15,791 nt of DNA, from the NCBI GenBank assembly GCA_030741175.1, contig JASLVT010000007.1:1-15791 (forward strand). Direction: 5' to 3'. Positions 1 to 9,671 of the stretch are shown one piece after another (the stretch's first letter is position 1; each line of letters begins with the position of its first letter). This DNA comes from Porticoccaceae bacterium. Its GTDB lineage: Bacteria; Pseudomonadota; Gammaproteobacteria; Pseudomonadales; Porticoccaceae. The notes beneath the pieces were generated by a model that did no database searches, was not told the origin of the DNA, and was given only the letters and a program-made list of their open reading frames with translations. Made by a program: the position numbers and the translations under genes.

Positions 1-194
1 GCAATGGCAAACTCGCGCTCATCCCCGTCAACCAAGCCGATCAGAGGCTGCTCGAAACCTGGCAGCAGATTACCATCACCTACGACGAAGGTCGCCGGTT
101 GCCCATCAAAATTGGAATCCACCATATGACCATCTTCCAACGCCAATGAAAAATGTAATGTCACACTTGTTCCGGTATCAATAGAAAGAGGCAT
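1..194 (-). CDS. fkpB: FKBP-type peptidyl-prolyl cis-trans isomerase, FkpB/SlpA-like (3' end cut by window edge)
   Basis: Partial gene: the first 64 codons are present and the C-terminus lies beyond base 1. The protein begins MPLSIDTGTSVTLHFSLAL, followed by an ED-G-x-x-VDSNFDG stretch and VGDGNLLPGFEQPLIGL, the classic beginning of the FKBP fold in the SlpA/FkpB subgroup (F-x-x-G-x-G-x-LLPGFE). Members of the family catalyse prolyl isomerisation and often have chaperone activity; no signal peptide is present, so it is expected to be cytoplasmic. The ATG lies 8 bases after the lspA stop, so it is almost certainly the last visible gene of the murJ-ribF-ileS-lspA operon. ispH commonly follows in gammaproteobacteria, but that part is outside the window. 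Its ribosome binding site is weak, consistent with coupling to lspA. Confidence 0.9.
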   Translation of the reverse strand, partial: MPLSIDTGTSVTLHFSLALEDGHMVDSNFDGQPATFVVGDGNLLPGFEQPLIGLVDGDEREFAI

Positions 195-202
195 AATTAA
201 AG

Positions 203-700
203 TTACTCATTATTGTCGGCTTCAGAGCCATTAATCAGGGTATCGAATATCAGCACAGCCGCTCCCACAGAGATACCCGCATCAGCAATATTAAACGCAG
301 GGAAATGCATACCAGACCAATGAAAATCTAAAAAATCCACCACATAGCCCAATGTTAAGCGATCATAGAGATTACCCAGCGCACCACCTAAAATAAGTGC
401 CAAAGCTAGGCCTTCCATTTTACTCTGCGTTGGCAGTCGAGCGATCCAAACCACAAGTACTATGCTGATCACTGCCGCCAACAGACTAAAAGCCCAACGC
501 TGCCAGCCACCGGCATCGCTCAAAAAGCTAAAAGCCGCGCCATAGTTATGAACACGTACAAGGTTAAAAAAACCGCTGAGACTCTCAATATCGCCGTAGG
601 AAAAGCGCTCAACAATCCATAGCTTAGAGTATTGATCCAGCAGTAACACCGAGGCGGCAAGCGCAAACCACAGCATCGTAATTGGCCGTAGGCTAGGCAT
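203..700 (-). CDS. lspA: Lipoprotein signal peptidase (signal peptidase II)
   Basis: A 165-residue inner-membrane aspartyl protease that removes the signal peptide from diacylglyceryl-modified prolipoproteins. Four hydrophobic segments are visible (about residues 8-24, 65-87, 96-112 and 133-154). The conserved family motifs are present: DQYSK near the N-terminus, NxGAAFSFL at 52-60, GNLYDR at 109-114, VVDF with catalytic Asp122, and FNIAD with catalytic Asp140. I chose the ATG at 700 because the strong GGGGAGG sits 9 bases upstream inside ileS and because family members start just before the first membrane helix. A longer reading back to a GTG at 808 would add 36 residues unlike LspA. The start overlaps the ileS 3' end by 8 bases, which indicates translational coupling. 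Confidence 0.97.
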   Translation of the reverse strand: MPSLRPITMLWFALAASVLLLDQYSKLWIVERFSYGDIESLSGFFNLVRVHNYGAAFSFLSDAGGWQRWAFSLLAAVISIVLVVWIARLPTQSKMEGLALALILGGALGNLYDRLTLGYVVDFLDFHWSGMHFPAFNIADAGISVGAAVLIFDTLINGSEADNNE

Positions 701-3524
701 AATGACGCGCCTCCCCAGCACCACTGATATTGCTGATACAACGACCACAGACCTCTGGATGTTGATCGTTACTGCCCACATCATCGATAAAGTGCCAGCA
801 TCGCACACATTTGCTTGCTTCTGATCGTTTAAGAGAGACCTTGAGACCCGCCATTAATGATTGTTCAGCATCATTACCATCGGCCAGACTAGATAGAGTA
901 GCCTTTGATGTAATGGTCACAAAACGCAATTCATCACCCAACTTAGCCAGAGATTCCATTAGCTCGGCGTCAGCAAATACCTCAATATCCGCCTCAAGAG
1001 AGCCTTTGACATTACCTTGATTGCGCTGGTCTTCAATTACTTTATTGATCGCCTCTTTGGCCTGTAAAATCACCGCCCAATCCTGCTTGCTAATCACCTC
1101 GTTATCACCCAGTCGCTCCAGAGGATACCAATGGGCAACAAAAACCGAGCTACTGCGATCGCCCGGCATAAAACCCCATATTTCATGGGCAGTAAAACTT
1201 AAGATAGGCGCAATCCAGCGAACAAAGGCCTCAGCAATATGGTACAGAGCAGTCTGCGCAGAGCGACGTGGCAAGCTATCTTCAGCACAGGTGTAGATCC
1301 TGTCTTTGATAATATCCAGATAGAAACCACCCATATCTCGCACACAGAAATTATGTAGCTTTTGATAAATTTGATGGAATTGAAAGTTATCGTAGTCTTG
1401 GATAATCTCATCTTGAAGCTGTGCAGCGCAGTCAATAGCCCAGCGATCCAATGCCAACAGATCACTGTGCTCCACCGCATGCTGCTGTGGATCAAAGCCA
1501 TCAATATTAGAGAGAAAATAACGCGCCGTATTGCGAATGCGACGGTAAGACTCACCCGCGCGCTTTAGAATTTCGTCAGAGACTGTCATCTCTGCGCTAA
1601 AATCAGCGCTGGCAATCCACAGGCGCAGCACATCGGCACCCAACTCATTGATCACTTTCTGTGGCGGAATCACATTGCCAATGGACTTGGACATCTTGCG
1701 GCCATTTTCGTCGACTGTGAAGCCATGCGTGAGCACCGCTTTATAGGGCGCGCTCCCATTGATCGCAATCGCGGTTTTTAATGACGACTGAAACCAACCT
1801 CGATGCTGGTCCGAACCTTCAAGATATAGGTCAGCGGGGTACTGTAATTCATCACGAGCCCCAATCACCGAGGCATGGGTCACACCGGAATCAAACCAAA
1901 CATCGAGCGTATCCGTGACCTTTTGATACTCATCGGCATCGGCACCAATTAGGTCACCAGCATCAATCTCGTACCATGCATCGATACCTCGGCCCTCTAC
2001 TAACAAGGCCACTTTCTCAATAATATCAGCCGTCTGAGGATGCAGCTCACCGGTTTGCTTATGCACAAACAATGCGATGGGAACACCCCAGGTTCGCTGG
2101 CGAGAAACGCACCAATCTGGGCTGCCATCCAACATACCCTCGATTCGAGCCTCTCCCCATTCTGGGTGCCAAGCCACATCCTTGATTGCCGTTTTTGCTT
2201 TTTCTAACAGGCCATTTTGATCCATCGAAATAAACCACTGAGGCGTTGCTCGGTAGATCAATGGTGTCTTAGTGCGCCAACAATGGGCATAGCTATGGGT
2301 AATTTTGCCACAGGACATCAATCTGCCATTGTCACCCAACACTTCAATAATATGATCTTCAACCTTGTACACATGCTCACCGGCAAAGAGTCCCACATCA
2401 TCACGAAACAAACCGTTATCCATGACATAATTCAAAGTGCCGATTCCATACTGCTTGGCCACTGCAAAATCTTCCATACCATGATCTGGCGCAGTGTGAA
2501 CACAGCCAGTACCCGCATCAGTGGTCACATGGTCGCCCAACAGCACGGGAATATCGCGGCTGTAAAAGGGATGCTCGACAACCAAATGCTCCAATGCCGC
2601 GCCGTTACAACTAGCCAGAACACGGTAGTCCTCAATCTGCAAACGCGCCATCACTGACTCAAGTAAATCCTGAGCAAAAATCAGCCGCATTGGACCTTTT
2701 TCCGTCATGCACTGCACCAAACTGTACTCTAGCTCAGCACCCATAGAGATCGCCTGACTACTTGGGATCGTCCAAGGGGTAGTCGTCCAAATCAATACAT
2801 TGATTTCACCCTCTCCGGGCAGTGCGCCAAAAGCAGTAGTGGCTTTTTCTAATTGAGCCGCATCGCGCAGAGGATAGGCCACATCAATTGAGAATGAGGT
2901 TTTGTCTTGGTATTCCACCTCTGCCTCGGCCAGAGCAGAGCCCCCTACCACACTCCAGTAGACCGGTTTATACCCTTTGACCAAATGACCGTTGGCCGCA
3001 ATCTTGCCAAGCGCGCGGATAATATTGGCCTCGACATCAAAATTCATCGTTAAATAGGGCTTATCCCAGTCACCGAACACCCCAATACGAACAAAATCTT
3101 TGCGCTGCCCCTCTACCTGTCGCGTCGCGTAGTCACGGCATTTTTGCCTAAAAGTGGAATAGTCCACTTTGACGCCCGCTTTACCCACCTTCTTTTCGAC
3201 GTTGTGTTCAATCGGTAATCCGTGACAGTCCCAACCGGGAATATAAGGTGCATCAAAGCCGCTTAGGGTGCGCGACTTGACCACAATATCCTTGAGCGTT
3301 TTATTCACCGCATGACCGAGATGAATATCGCCATTGGCATAGGGAGGGCCATCGTGGAGTATATATTTTTCACAGCCAGCGCGAGCTGCTCTGATCTGCT
3401 GATAAAGGTTACTCTCCTGCCACTGCTGTAGAATTCCCGGTTCTCGTTGAGCCAGATTGGCGCGCATAGGGAAATCAGTTTTCGGCAGATTTAACGTTGC
3501 CTTGTAGTCAATTGGATCGCTCAT
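693..3524 (-). CDS. ileS: Isoleucyl-tRNA synthetase
   Basis: A class I aminoacyl-tRNA synthetase of 943 residues, the usual bacterial length, which charges tRNA-Ile with isoleucine. Visible landmarks are the HIGH-type motif HLGH at 68-71, the CP1 editing domain with WTTTPWTIP at 246-254 and [15 protein letters not shown] at 335-349, the KMSKS signature at 610-614, and a C-terminal zinc finger with Cys906, Cys909, Cys926 and Cys929. The start ATG has AAGG six bases upstream, overlapping the end of ribF, whose stop lies 7 bases away. One local oddity: the segment that commonly reads W-C-x-x-C-G-S-A-L in gammaproteobacterial enzymes reads WSVVGGSAL at 190-198, so both cysteines are gone. The rest of the sequence is ordinary and the gene is intact. 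Confidence 0.98.
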   Translation of the reverse strand: MSDPIDYKATLNLPKTDFPMRANLAQREPGILQQWQESNLYQQIRAARAGCEKYILHDGPPYANGDIHLGHAVNKTLKDIVVKSRTLSGFDAPYIPGWDCHGLPIEHNVEKKVGKAGVKVDYSTFRQKCRDYATRQVEGQRKDFVRIGVFGDWDKPYLTMNFDVEANIIRALGKIAANGHLVKGYKPVYWSVVGGSALAEAEVEYQDKTSFSIDVAYPLRDAAQLEKATTAFGALPGEGEINVLIWTTTPWTIPSSQAISMGAELEYSLVQCMTEKGPMRLIFAQDLLESVMARLQIEDYRVLASCNGAALEHLVVEHPFYSRDIPVLLGDHVTTDAGTGCVHTAPDHGMEDFAVAKQYGIGTLNYVMDNGLFRDDVGLFAGEHVYKVEDHIIEVLGDNGRLMSCGKITHSYAHCWRTKTPLIYRATPQWFISMDQNGLLEKAKTAIKDVAWHPEWGEARIEGMLDGSPDWCVSRQRTWGVPIALFVHKQTGELHPQTADIIEKVALLVEGRGIDAWYEIDAGDLIGADADEYQKVTDTLDVWFDSGVTHASVIGARDELQYPADLYLEGSDQHRGWFQSSLKTAIAINGSAPYKAVLTHGFTVDENGRKMSKSIGNVIPPQKVINELGADVLRLWIASADFSAEMTVSDEILKRAGESYRRIRNTARYFLSNIDGFDPQQHAVEHSDLLALDRWAIDCAAQLQDEIIQDYDNFQFHQIYQKLHNFCVRDMGGFYLDIIKDRIYTCAEDSLPRRSAQTALYHIAEAFVRWIAPILSFTAHEIWGFMPGDRSSSVFVAHWYPLERLGDNEVISKQDWAVILQAKEAINKVIEDQRNQGNVKGSLEADIEVFADAELMESLAKLGDELRFVTITSKATLSSLADGNDAEQSLMAGLKVSLKRSEASKCVRCWHFIDDVGSNDQHPEVCGRCISNISGAGEARHYA

Positions 3525-3531
3525 ATCAGCC

Positions 3532-4515
3532 TTAATTTATCGTCTGGTTCGCGCCTGCAAACCAGGCCTTAATCTGTTTAACATCTCGCTGGATACCCTC
3601 CACAAGTTTATCCAACGTTGAAAATTTTTCTTCATTGCGGATTTTAGCAACAAACTCTACTTCAATGCGTTTACCGTAGAGGTCAGCATCAAACTCCAAC
3701 AAGTGCACCTCCAGTATCGGTTTCACTAAATCCCCCACTGTCGGTCTAACACCCACATTGGCAGCACCCTGATAGACTTCCGTACCTACCCTGACCAACA
3801 CAGCAAATACGCCAGACAACGGTGCACTGTAGCGATTAAGCTGCACATTAGCAGTGGGGAAGCCAAGCTCCCGACCCAACTGCTGACCATAGATCACACG
3901 CCCTTTGATGGTAAAAGGTCTACCCAATAACTGACTGGCTCGGTCGAAATCTGACTGTTGCAATATCTGCCGCACCAGCGTGCTACTAACACGTTGCCCG
4001 TCGACCTCCAATGTCTCAGTATCCTGCACCGCAAAGTCCTGCATCTGACCCTGCTCACAAAGCATTTTAAAATCACCGCGACGATCACAACCAAAACGAA
4101 AATCATCACCCACGATTAAATGCTGGGTGCCGAGACCATCAACCAAGACCAGTCGGATAAAATCACTGGCCGTGAGTCGGCTCAAAGCAGAGTTGAACTG
4201 CAAGCAAAGCACATGATCCAAACCAAAGGCCAATAATGCATCCACTTTGTCACGCAGTCGCATCAGTCGCGCCGGCGCCTTCTCCGCAGAAAAAAATTCT
4301 TGTGGCTGCGGTTCAAAAGTCATCGCTACCGATGGAAGTCCCAACTGCGCTGCACGCTCTTTCACCTGAGTAAGAATAGCCTGATGACCCAGATGCACAC
4401 CATCAAAGGAACCAATGGTGACCACCGAACGCTGATCGAACGAACGGAAGTTGCTCACATCGCGAACAAAGGTCAATTTACTAGGTTTTACAGCCAAGGT
4501 TTTCAGTCTCCGCAC
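3532..4515 (-). CDS. ribF: Bifunctional riboflavin kinase / FAD synthetase
   Basis: Makes FMN from riboflavin and then FAD from FMN. The N-terminal FAD synthetase (nucleotidyltransferase) half shows [11 protein letters not shown] at about 36-46, [10 protein letters not shown] near 86 and [15 protein letters not shown] in the middle. The C-terminal riboflavin kinase half shows [22 protein letters not shown] and the acidic [20 protein letters not shown] block. The length, 327 residues, is slightly above the usual 305-315. The start is uncertain: the GTG at 4515 has no clear ribosome binding site. A TTG at 4497 (codon 7) has GGAG ten bases upstream and gives a length closer to the family norm. 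Gene order murJ-ribF-ileS-lspA is typical of gammaproteobacteria, and the gene sits 95 bases after murJ. Confidence 0.96.
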   Translation of the reverse strand: MRRLKTLAVKPSKLTFVRDVSNFRSFDQRSVVTIGSFDGVHLGHQAILTQVKERAAQLGLPSVAMTFEPQPQEFFSAEKAPARLMRLRDKVDALLAFGLDHVLCLQFNSALSRLTASDFIRLVLVDGLGTQHLIVGDDFRFGCDRRGDFKMLCEQGQMQDFAVQDTETLEVDGQRVSSTLVRQILQQSDFDRASQLLGRPFTIKGRVIYGQQLGRELGFPTANVQLNRYSAPLSGVFAVLVRVGTEVYQGAANVGVRPTVGDLVKPILEVHLLEFDADLYGKRIEVEFVAKIRNEEKFSTLDKLVEGIQRDVKQIKAWFAGANQTIN

Positions 4516-4610
4516 AAGGCACCGAGTATACCTAGCAAAGCACTGAAACGTAAGGGATAGGACTCGATTGGTCGCGACAATTTGGTAAGATTTGCCACCG
4601 ACTCAAACGA

Positions 4611-6242
4611 CTATTCCGATGAGGTCGCCTTGGCGGGGCCATACAAGTCATGCAGTCTAAACCCACAGCCAAATAGACAAACGCAGTAAGCTACAAATCC
4701 AGCCACACAGAGCATCGCGATATTAATTAGGCGTTGCCACCACAACAAGGTATGCCACAGCGTTGCATCCAGTATTTGCAGTTGGTTCGCTACCAGTATC
4801 AACGCTATCACCATAGCGGCGACCGACAAGAGCAAGGCGAGGAAAAAACCCATCCAATCAGTGGTTGGCGAGTAGATGCCTTTTTTACGTAAATGGATAA
4901 ACAGCAGTAACGCATTGAGAAAAGCCGATACCGATGTTGCAGCCGCCAACCCAACGTGACCAATCTGCCAGTAGTAATGCAGTGGCAACACAAACAGCAA
5001 ATTGAGCACCATATTTGACAGCATGGCAATCACACCAATGCGCACTGGCGTACGCATATCCTGACGGGCAAAAAAGCCCGGCGCCAACACTTTGATCAGC
5101 ATAAAGGCTACCAGACCCACAGCATAAGCACGCAAACTCAAGGTAGCCATGGACATATCTCGAGCGGTCATCACATCACCGTAGTAAAACAATGTCACCA
5201 GAATTGGCTCTGCCAATAATACCAGCGCCACTGCCGCCGGAAGCGCAATCAGCAACACCATCTTTAATGCCCAATCCAATGTCTGGGAAAAGGCCTGCTG
5301 CGAGTCTGCGGCATGATGACGTGATAGATTGGGCAGAATGACTGTTGCAATGGCTATCGCAAATACTCCCAATGGCAATTCCGACAACCTATCCGAATAG
5401 TACAACCAAGAGACACTGCCCGTGGGCAGAAAGGTCGCTAACATAGTATCGAGCAAAAGATTAATCTGGCTGACAGAAACACCAAAAATCGCCGGCGCCA
5501 TCAGTGCAAGGATCTTGCGTACTCCCGAATCCTGCCAATCAACGATTGGCACTGGCAACATATGAATTCGATGTAAAAATGGCAACTGGAACATCAACTG
5601 TACCACGCCAGCTAGAAATACACCCCAGGCCAGTGCATAGGCGGGCTCATCAAATAATGGCGCACCGATCAGTGCAGCCACGATCAAAGTGATATTGAGT
5701 AACAATGGCGTGAAAGCGGGTACAGCAAAACGGTCATAGCTATTGAGAATACCCCCAGCTACTCCCGTCATTGAAATAAACAGCAAATAGGGAAAAGTGA
5801 TACGCAACATTTCCGCTGTGGCAGCAAATTTTACCGGATCATCCATGTACCATTTTGGGGCAAAAATAGCCGCCATCACCGGCGAAGCTAAGACAATAAT
5901 CAGCGTTAACAGCAGCAGCGTAATACCCAGTGTACCAGTCACTCGACTAATTAAGGCGCGCACCGCGGCCTGACTGCCATTCTCGCGATACTCTCCTAAA
6001 ATTGGCACAAAGGCCTGTGCAAAGGCACCCTCGGCAAAAAGGCGGCGAAAAAAATTGGGTATTTTAAAGGCAACAAAAAATACATCGGCCAATGCTTCAG
6101 CACCAATGACACGGGCAAAGATGATATCCCGCGCCAAACCCATAAATCGCGATAGCATGGTAAAGAAGCTAACCACAGTACTGGAACGCAGCAGACCGCT
6201 ATCTTTGCTGTTTTGCTGTTGTGTGGCAGGATCCGAATTCAA
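4611..6242 (-). CDS. murJ: Lipid II flippase MurJ (MviN family)
   Basis: A polytopic inner-membrane protein of about 543 residues in the MOP exporter superfamily that moves lipid II across the membrane for peptidoglycan synthesis. The N-terminal signature is clear: LLRSSTVVSFFTMLSRFMGLARD, then ADVFFVAFKIPNFFRRLFAEGAFAQAFVP, including the arginines that line the MurJ cavity. Many hydrophobic segments follow, consistent with the family's 14 membrane helices. No ATG is available. A TTG at 6248 has AAGG only two bases upstream, whereas the TTG two codons later, at 6242, has the same AAGG eight bases upstream, so I prefer 6242. It heads the minus-strand operon and is divergent from rpsT, as in other gammaproteobacteria. 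Confidence 0.96.
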   Translation of the reverse strand: MNSDPATQQQNSKDSGLLRSSTVVSFFTMLSRFMGLARDIIFARVIGAEALADVFFVAFKIPNFFRRLFAEGAFAQAFVPILGEYRENGSQAAVRALISRVTGTLGITLLLLTLIIVLASPVMAAIFAPKWYMDDPVKFAATAEMLRITFPYLLFISMTGVAGGILNSYDRFAVPAFTPLLLNITLIVAALIGAPLFDEPAYALAWGVFLAGVVQLMFQLPFLHRIHMLPVPIVDWQDSGVRKILALMAPAIFGVSVSQINLLLDTMLATFLPTGSVSWLYYSDRLSELPLGVFAIAIATVILPNLSRHHAADSQQAFSQTLDWALKMVLLIALPAAVALVLLAEPILVTLFYYGDVMTARDMSMATLSLRAYAVGLVAFMLIKVLAPGFFARQDMRTPVRIGVIAMLSNMVLNLLFVLPLHYYWQIGHVGLAAATSVSAFLNALLLFIHLRKKGIYSPTTDWMGFFLALLLSVAAMVIALILVANQLQILDATLWHTLLWWQRLINIAMLCVAGFVAYCVCLFGCGFRLHDLYGPAKATSSE

Positions 6243-6400
6243 CGACAAGGCCTTTAATAGAACAGTTGTGCGCTCAGTTTAACCATCGATAGCAAGTTGT
6301 CCAAGCTAAACTGAATTTCTATTTCTTATTGGGCGTCTGATGCAGAGTTCCCAGCGTCTGAAGAGGCAATTTATGGGCGGAAATTTGCGCTAAAATTGGC

Positions 6401-6429
6401 TTGAATATCATCACATAACCCTGTATATT
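6401..6429 (+). promoter_or_regulatory. Sigma-70 promoter for rpsT
   Basis: TTGAAT at 6401-6406 and TATATT at 6424-6429 are separated by exactly 17 bases. A GC-rich discriminator (CCGCGCC) follows, so the start of transcription is expected near 6436, about 35 bases before the rpsT start codon. GC-rich discriminators are typical of ribosomal promoters under stringent (ppGpp/DksA) control; that part is inference from promoter class. Confidence 0.75.
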
Positions 6430-6470
6430 TCCGCGCCTTCAGTGAGAGCCTATGAAAGGAGAGATTTCAG

Positions 6471-6737
6471 GTGGCAAATACAGCACAAGCAAAGAAACGC
6501 GCACGCCAAAATGAGAAACGCCGCCAGCATAATGCCAGCCTGCGTTCAATGGTTCGCACCTACATTAAAAGAGTGGACGCAGCACTTGAGAGCGGTGATC
6601 ACGCTGCATCGCAAGCAGCCTATGAAGCGGCAGTTCCTGTAATTGATCGCATGGCGGACAAAGGAATCATCCATAAAAATAAGGCCGCTCGTCATAAGAG
6701 CCGCTTGAACAGCAAAGTTAAGGCATTAGCTGCTTAA
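6471..6737 (+). CDS. rpsT: 30S ribosomal protein S20
   Basis: An 88-residue, highly basic protein that binds 16S rRNA in the 30S subunit. It begins [20 protein letters not shown] and ends with [20 protein letters not shown], both signatures of bacterial S20, and its length matches the family. The start codon is GTG, preceded by AAAGGAGAG at 6455-6463. S20 in E. coli also uses a non-ATG start (UUG) and represses its own translation, so the GTG may serve the same purpose here; this is inference. It is monocistronic, with its own promoter and a strong terminator just downstream, and is divergent from murJ. Confidence 0.98.
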   Translation: MANTAQAKKRARQNEKRRQHNASLRSMVRTYIKRVDAALESGDHAASQAAYEAAVPVIDRMADKGIIHKNKAARHKSRLNSKVKALAA

Positions 6738-6763
6738 TTCCTAAGTGATTAAGCAACTTGTGT

Positions 6764-6791
6764 AAAAAAACCGGCTTCCGCCGGTTTTTTT
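6764..6791. terminator. Bidirectional Rho-independent terminator between rpsT and thrC
   Basis: A perfect 12-bp inverted repeat: seven A plus CCGGC, a TTCC loop, then GCCGG plus seven T. The T run ends plus-strand rpsT transcripts, and the A run supplies the U tract for minus-strand transcripts from thrC, whose stop codon is 25 bases away. One element therefore serves two convergent genes. Confidence 0.93.
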
Positions 6792-6815
6792 GTGTCTTGA
6801 GAAATAACCAGTAAG

Positions 6816-8213
6816 CTAGGCCGTTATGTGTCCCGCCATAAATTGCTGTACCGCTTGCTGATCATTATCTAGCACCGTAAATTGCTCCTCTCGCTCAAAT
6901 AAATCAGCCATATGGGAGGGCAACTCTGGATCACGTGGATAGCCCGCCTGTTTTACAGCATCAGGGAATTTAGCTGGATGAGCCGTCGCTAATGTCACCA
7001 TCGGTGTTTCAGTATTACCTCGACAGTGCCGCGCCGCCTCTAGCCCTATAGCAGTATGGGGATCGAGCAAATAGCCACAGCTAGCGTAGGTGTCGCGGAT
7101 AATCTTAACCATACCCTGATCATCACAGCGATAACTGGCGAACAGCGCTCTGGCTTGTGCAAGCGCACTGTCGCTCAAGCCCATATGCCCAGCCTTGGCA
7201 TCGGCCATCAACCCAGCAACCGCAGCACCATCGCGGTCATAGAGATCAAACAGCAATCGCTCAAAGTTACTGGAGATCATAATATCCATACTCGGTGCCA
7301 AGCTCTGCTCTAGTGGCCGAGTGCTGTGATCATTGTCGCTAATACAGCGATGTAAAATATCATTCTGATTGGTGGCGATTACCAACTGTTCAATTGGCAG
7401 ACCCATTTTGTGCGCCAAATAACCGGCAAAAATATCGCCAAAATTTCCCGTAGGGACAGAGAAAGAGACTTTGCGCGCCGGTCCACCCAGTGACAGAGCT
7501 GCCCAAAAATAATAGACAATCTGCGCCATAATTCGCGCCCAGTTAATCGAATTAACCGCTACAAGCTGGCGCCCCTCAGGCAGAAATGACTGGTCGGCGA
7601 AGCTGGCTTTAACCATATTTTGGCAGTCATCAAAGTTACCCTGCAGGGCAATGTTATGAATATTGTCCGCTAGTACGGTGGTCATCTGGCGCCGTTGCAC
7701 ATCTGACACACGATTGTGTGGATGCAAAATAAAGATATCGATGTTGTTGCATCGACGACAACCCTCAATCGCGGCAGAGCCTGTATCCCCTGAGGTAGCG
7801 CCCATAATTACAACTTTCTGGTTACGCTTCTCTAAGGTGTAATCCAATAAATTGCCCAAAAATTGTAGCGCAAAATCTTTAAATGCCAATGTCGGACCAT
7901 GGAATAACTCCATAATCCATTCGTTGTGACCAGTCTGCACTAATGGCGCAATCCCACTGTGGCGAAAGGTCGAATAGGAATCATCAATCAACTTTTTCAG
8001 ATCCCCCTGTGGAATGGCATCTTCAACAAAGGGCGTCATGACTTTCAGTGCCAAATCCTGATAGGACAGACCAGCCCAAGACGCTATCTCCTGCTCACTG
8101 AATCGAGGCAAGTGTTCTGGTACAAAAAGACCACCATCTGGGGCCAAGCCAGTGAGGATAACGTCTTCAAAGTCTTGTGGCTCGACATCGCCACGGGTAC
8201 TAATAAATTTCAT
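6816..8213 (-). CDS. thrC: Threonine synthase
   Basis: A PLP-dependent enzyme of 465 residues that converts O-phospho-L-homoserine to threonine, the last step of the pathway. It starts MKFISTRGDV, carries the family N-terminal PDGGLFVPE (about 25-33), and has the PLP-binding lysine Lys112 within HGPTLAFKDFALQFLG. The phosphate-binding GATSGDTGSAAIEG stretch and SVPTGNFGDIFAGY follow. The length fits the longer subgroup found in Pseudomonas and relatives. Its ATG directly follows the hom TAA with no base between them. The only ribosome-binding candidate (GGA, seven bases off) lies in the last hom codons, so translation is probably coupled to hom. The bidirectional hairpin at 6764-6791 ends its transcript. 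Confidence 0.97.
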   Translation of the reverse strand: MKFISTRGDVEPQDFEDVILTGLAPDGGLFVPEHLPRFSEQEIASWAGLSYQDLALKVMTPFVEDAIPQGDLKKLIDDSYSTFRHSGIAPLVQTGHNEWIMELFHGPTLAFKDFALQFLGNLLDYTLEKRNQKVVIMGATSGDTGSAAIEGCRRCNNIDIFILHPHNRVSDVQRRQMTTVLADNIHNIALQGNFDDCQNMVKASFADQSFLPEGRQLVAVNSINWARIMAQIVYYFWAALSLGGPARKVSFSVPTGNFGDIFAGYLAHKMGLPIEQLVIATNQNDILHRCISDNDHSTRPLEQSLAPSMDIMISSNFERLLFDLYDRDGAAVAGLMADAKAGHMGLSDSALAQARALFASYRCDDQGMVKIIRDTYASCGYLLDPHTAIGLEAARHCRGNTETPMVTLATAHPAKFPDAVKQAGYPRDPELPSHMADLFEREEQFTVLDNDQQAVQQFMAGHITA

Positions 8214-9521
8214 TTACTGATCCAAATGCTCAACACGAATAAAGGTCACATCACCGCGCACGGTATCAAGCTGTTCGATACCCTCAACAGCGGCATCCAG
8301 TAGTTTCTCTCTAGTCACATTGGTCAGGATAATCACATTGACATAATCCTCACCCACTGGCTGCTCTCTCTGGATAATCGCTTCAATACTAATTCCGGCA
8401 TCTGCCATCACCTTGGTGATAGTGGACAGTACTCCTGATTTATCGAGCGCCGCAAAGCGGATATAGAAGCTGGTATCAATATCCTCAATCGCCATGATTT
8501 TTTGCTGTTGTAACATATCAGCGTTACAACCCAGCGCGGGCACCCAACCACTAGCATCGGCATTGATACTGCGCGCCACATCGACAATATCGGCAATAAC
8601 GGAGGATGCCGTTGGCTCAGAACCGGCACCGGGTCCATAGTAGAGGGTAGTACCCACCGCATCAGCATTTACCATCACGGCATTAGACACATCATTCACG
8701 CCTGAAATCATACAGCTCTCAGGGACTAGCGTGGGATGTACGCGCAATTCCACCCCCTGTTCGGTCTGGCGAGCGATGCCCAGATGTTTAACCGCGTAAC
8801 CCAATTCTCTGGCGTAGACTACGTCTTGTGGCTCTAATTTGGTAATACCATCGGTAAAGATACCATCCAAACTCAGCGGCATACCAAAAGCCAAAGATGC
8901 CATAATCACTAGCTTATGCGCAGCATCAATGCCCTCTACATCGAAGGTGGGATCTGCCTCGGCGTAGCCCTTTTCCTGTGCCTCGACCAATACATCGGCA
9001 AATTCACGACCTTTACTATCCATTTCCGACAAAATAAAGTTCGTGGTGCCATTGATAATGCCCGCCAGCCAATTCACTCGATTGGCCGCCAATCCCTCGC
9101 GCAGCGCTTTAATAATGGGGATGCCTCCCGCAACCGCCGCCTCATAGGCAACCATGACACCACGCGACTCCGCCGCCGCAAAGATTTCCATACCATGTTT
9201 GGCAATCAAAGCCTTGTTAGCCGTAACCACATGCTTTCCATTTTCGATGGCCAACATAACCAGCTCGAATGCAGTATCTGTACCGCCAATCAGTTCGACA
9301 ACGATATCTATCTCGGGATTTTTGGCTACACCAAAAATATCACGAGTCACTGCGGTGTCAGCAGTATCGCAATTGGGATTATCACGACGCGCGCCGATTT
9401 GTGATATCACCAGATCGCAATTAGCCCGTGAATTGATATGAGTTGAATTGCGGTCTAGTACCTTATAAACGCCGGCACCGACTGTACCTAGTCCGCAGAT
9501 ACCGATATTTACCGATCGCAC
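8214..9521 (-). CDS. hom: Homoserine dehydrogenase, monofunctional, with ACT domain
   Basis: Reduces aspartate semialdehyde to homoserine with NAD(P)H, the branch point to threonine and methionine. The 435-residue chain has an N-terminal Rossmann motif GLGTVG at 10-15 and TANKAL with Lys103. The catalytic homoserine-binding region includes GGIPIIKALREG, NGTTNFIL and DVEGIDAAHKLVIMASLAFG (Asp199, Lys203). A C-terminal ACT domain (about 351-425), usually the threonine feedback site, begins with FYIRFAALDKSGVLSTITKVMADAG. There is no fused aspartokinase, unlike E. coli ThrA. The start codon is GTG, with GGAG eight bases upstream. It is the first gene of hom-thrC and may also be reached from dsbC, although a hairpin terminator lies in its leader. 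Confidence 0.97.
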   Translation of the reverse strand: MRSVNIGICGLGTVGAGVYKVLDRNSTHINSRANCDLVISQIGARRDNPNCDTADTAVTRDIFGVAKNPEIDIVVELIGGTDTAFELVMLAIENGKHVVTANKALIAKHGMEIFAAAESRGVMVAYEAAVAGGIPIIKALREGLAANRVNWLAGIINGTTNFILSEMDSKGREFADVLVEAQEKGYAEADPTFDVEGIDAAHKLVIMASLAFGMPLSLDGIFTDGITKLEPQDVVYARELGYAVKHLGIARQTEQGVELRVHPTLVPESCMISGVNDVSNAVMVNADAVGTTLYYGPGAGSEPTASSVIADIVDVARSINADASGWVPALGCNADMLQQQKIMAIEDIDTSFYIRFAALDKSGVLSTITKVMADAGISIEAIIQREQPVGEDYVNVIILTNVTREKLLDAAVEGIEQLDTVRGDVTFIRVEHLDQ

Positions 9522-9545
9522 CTAAGTTCTCCGAGCTGATTTAAG

Positions 9546-9569
9546 AAAAAACGGTGCACTAAGGCACCG
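9546..9569 (-). terminator. Rho-independent terminator-like hairpin in the hom leader
   Basis: On the minus strand, CGGTGC, a 6-base loop and GCACCG form a 6-bp GC-rich stem followed by six T. It lies about 100 bases after the dsbC stop and about 25 bases before the hom start. It could end dsbC transcripts. Because a candidate promoter lies upstream of it, it could also limit transcription into hom. Confidence 0.7.
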
Positions 9570-9588
9570 GCTAGTAATAGAGGGCCAC

Positions 9589-9616
9589 AGTGTATAATCC
9601 AGCAGCGACCTGTCAA
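9589..9616 (-). promoter_or_regulatory. Candidate sigma-70 promoter for hom-thrC
   Basis: On the minus strand there is a perfect -35 TTGACA (9611-9616) and, after 16 bases, TACACT (9589-9594) inside the string TTATACACT. The predicted start near 9582 lies only about a dozen bases before the terminator-like hairpin at 9546-9569. The assignment rests on consensus match only. Confidence 0.55.
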
Positions 9617-9671
9617 TGCGCCTATTCTATACTATTGAAGCAATTATTCGGGATATTTTTATCACTGATGA

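Noticed and set aside
698..808. N-terminal extension of lspA by 36 codons back to a GTG
   Set aside because: The extra residues lie inside the ileS coding region, do not resemble LspA, and a strong GGGGAGG points to the ATG at 700.
2217..2657. Plus-strand reading frame of 146 codons inside ileS
   Set aside because: It is antisense to a well-conserved synthetase, has no recognisable motif and arises from codon bias of the real gene.
9566..9583. Tiny leader-peptide frame in the hom leader (GTG GCC CTC TAT TAC TAG)
   Set aside because: Only five codons, no ribosome binding site and no run of Thr, Ile or Met codons, so it does not support peptide-mediated attenuation.
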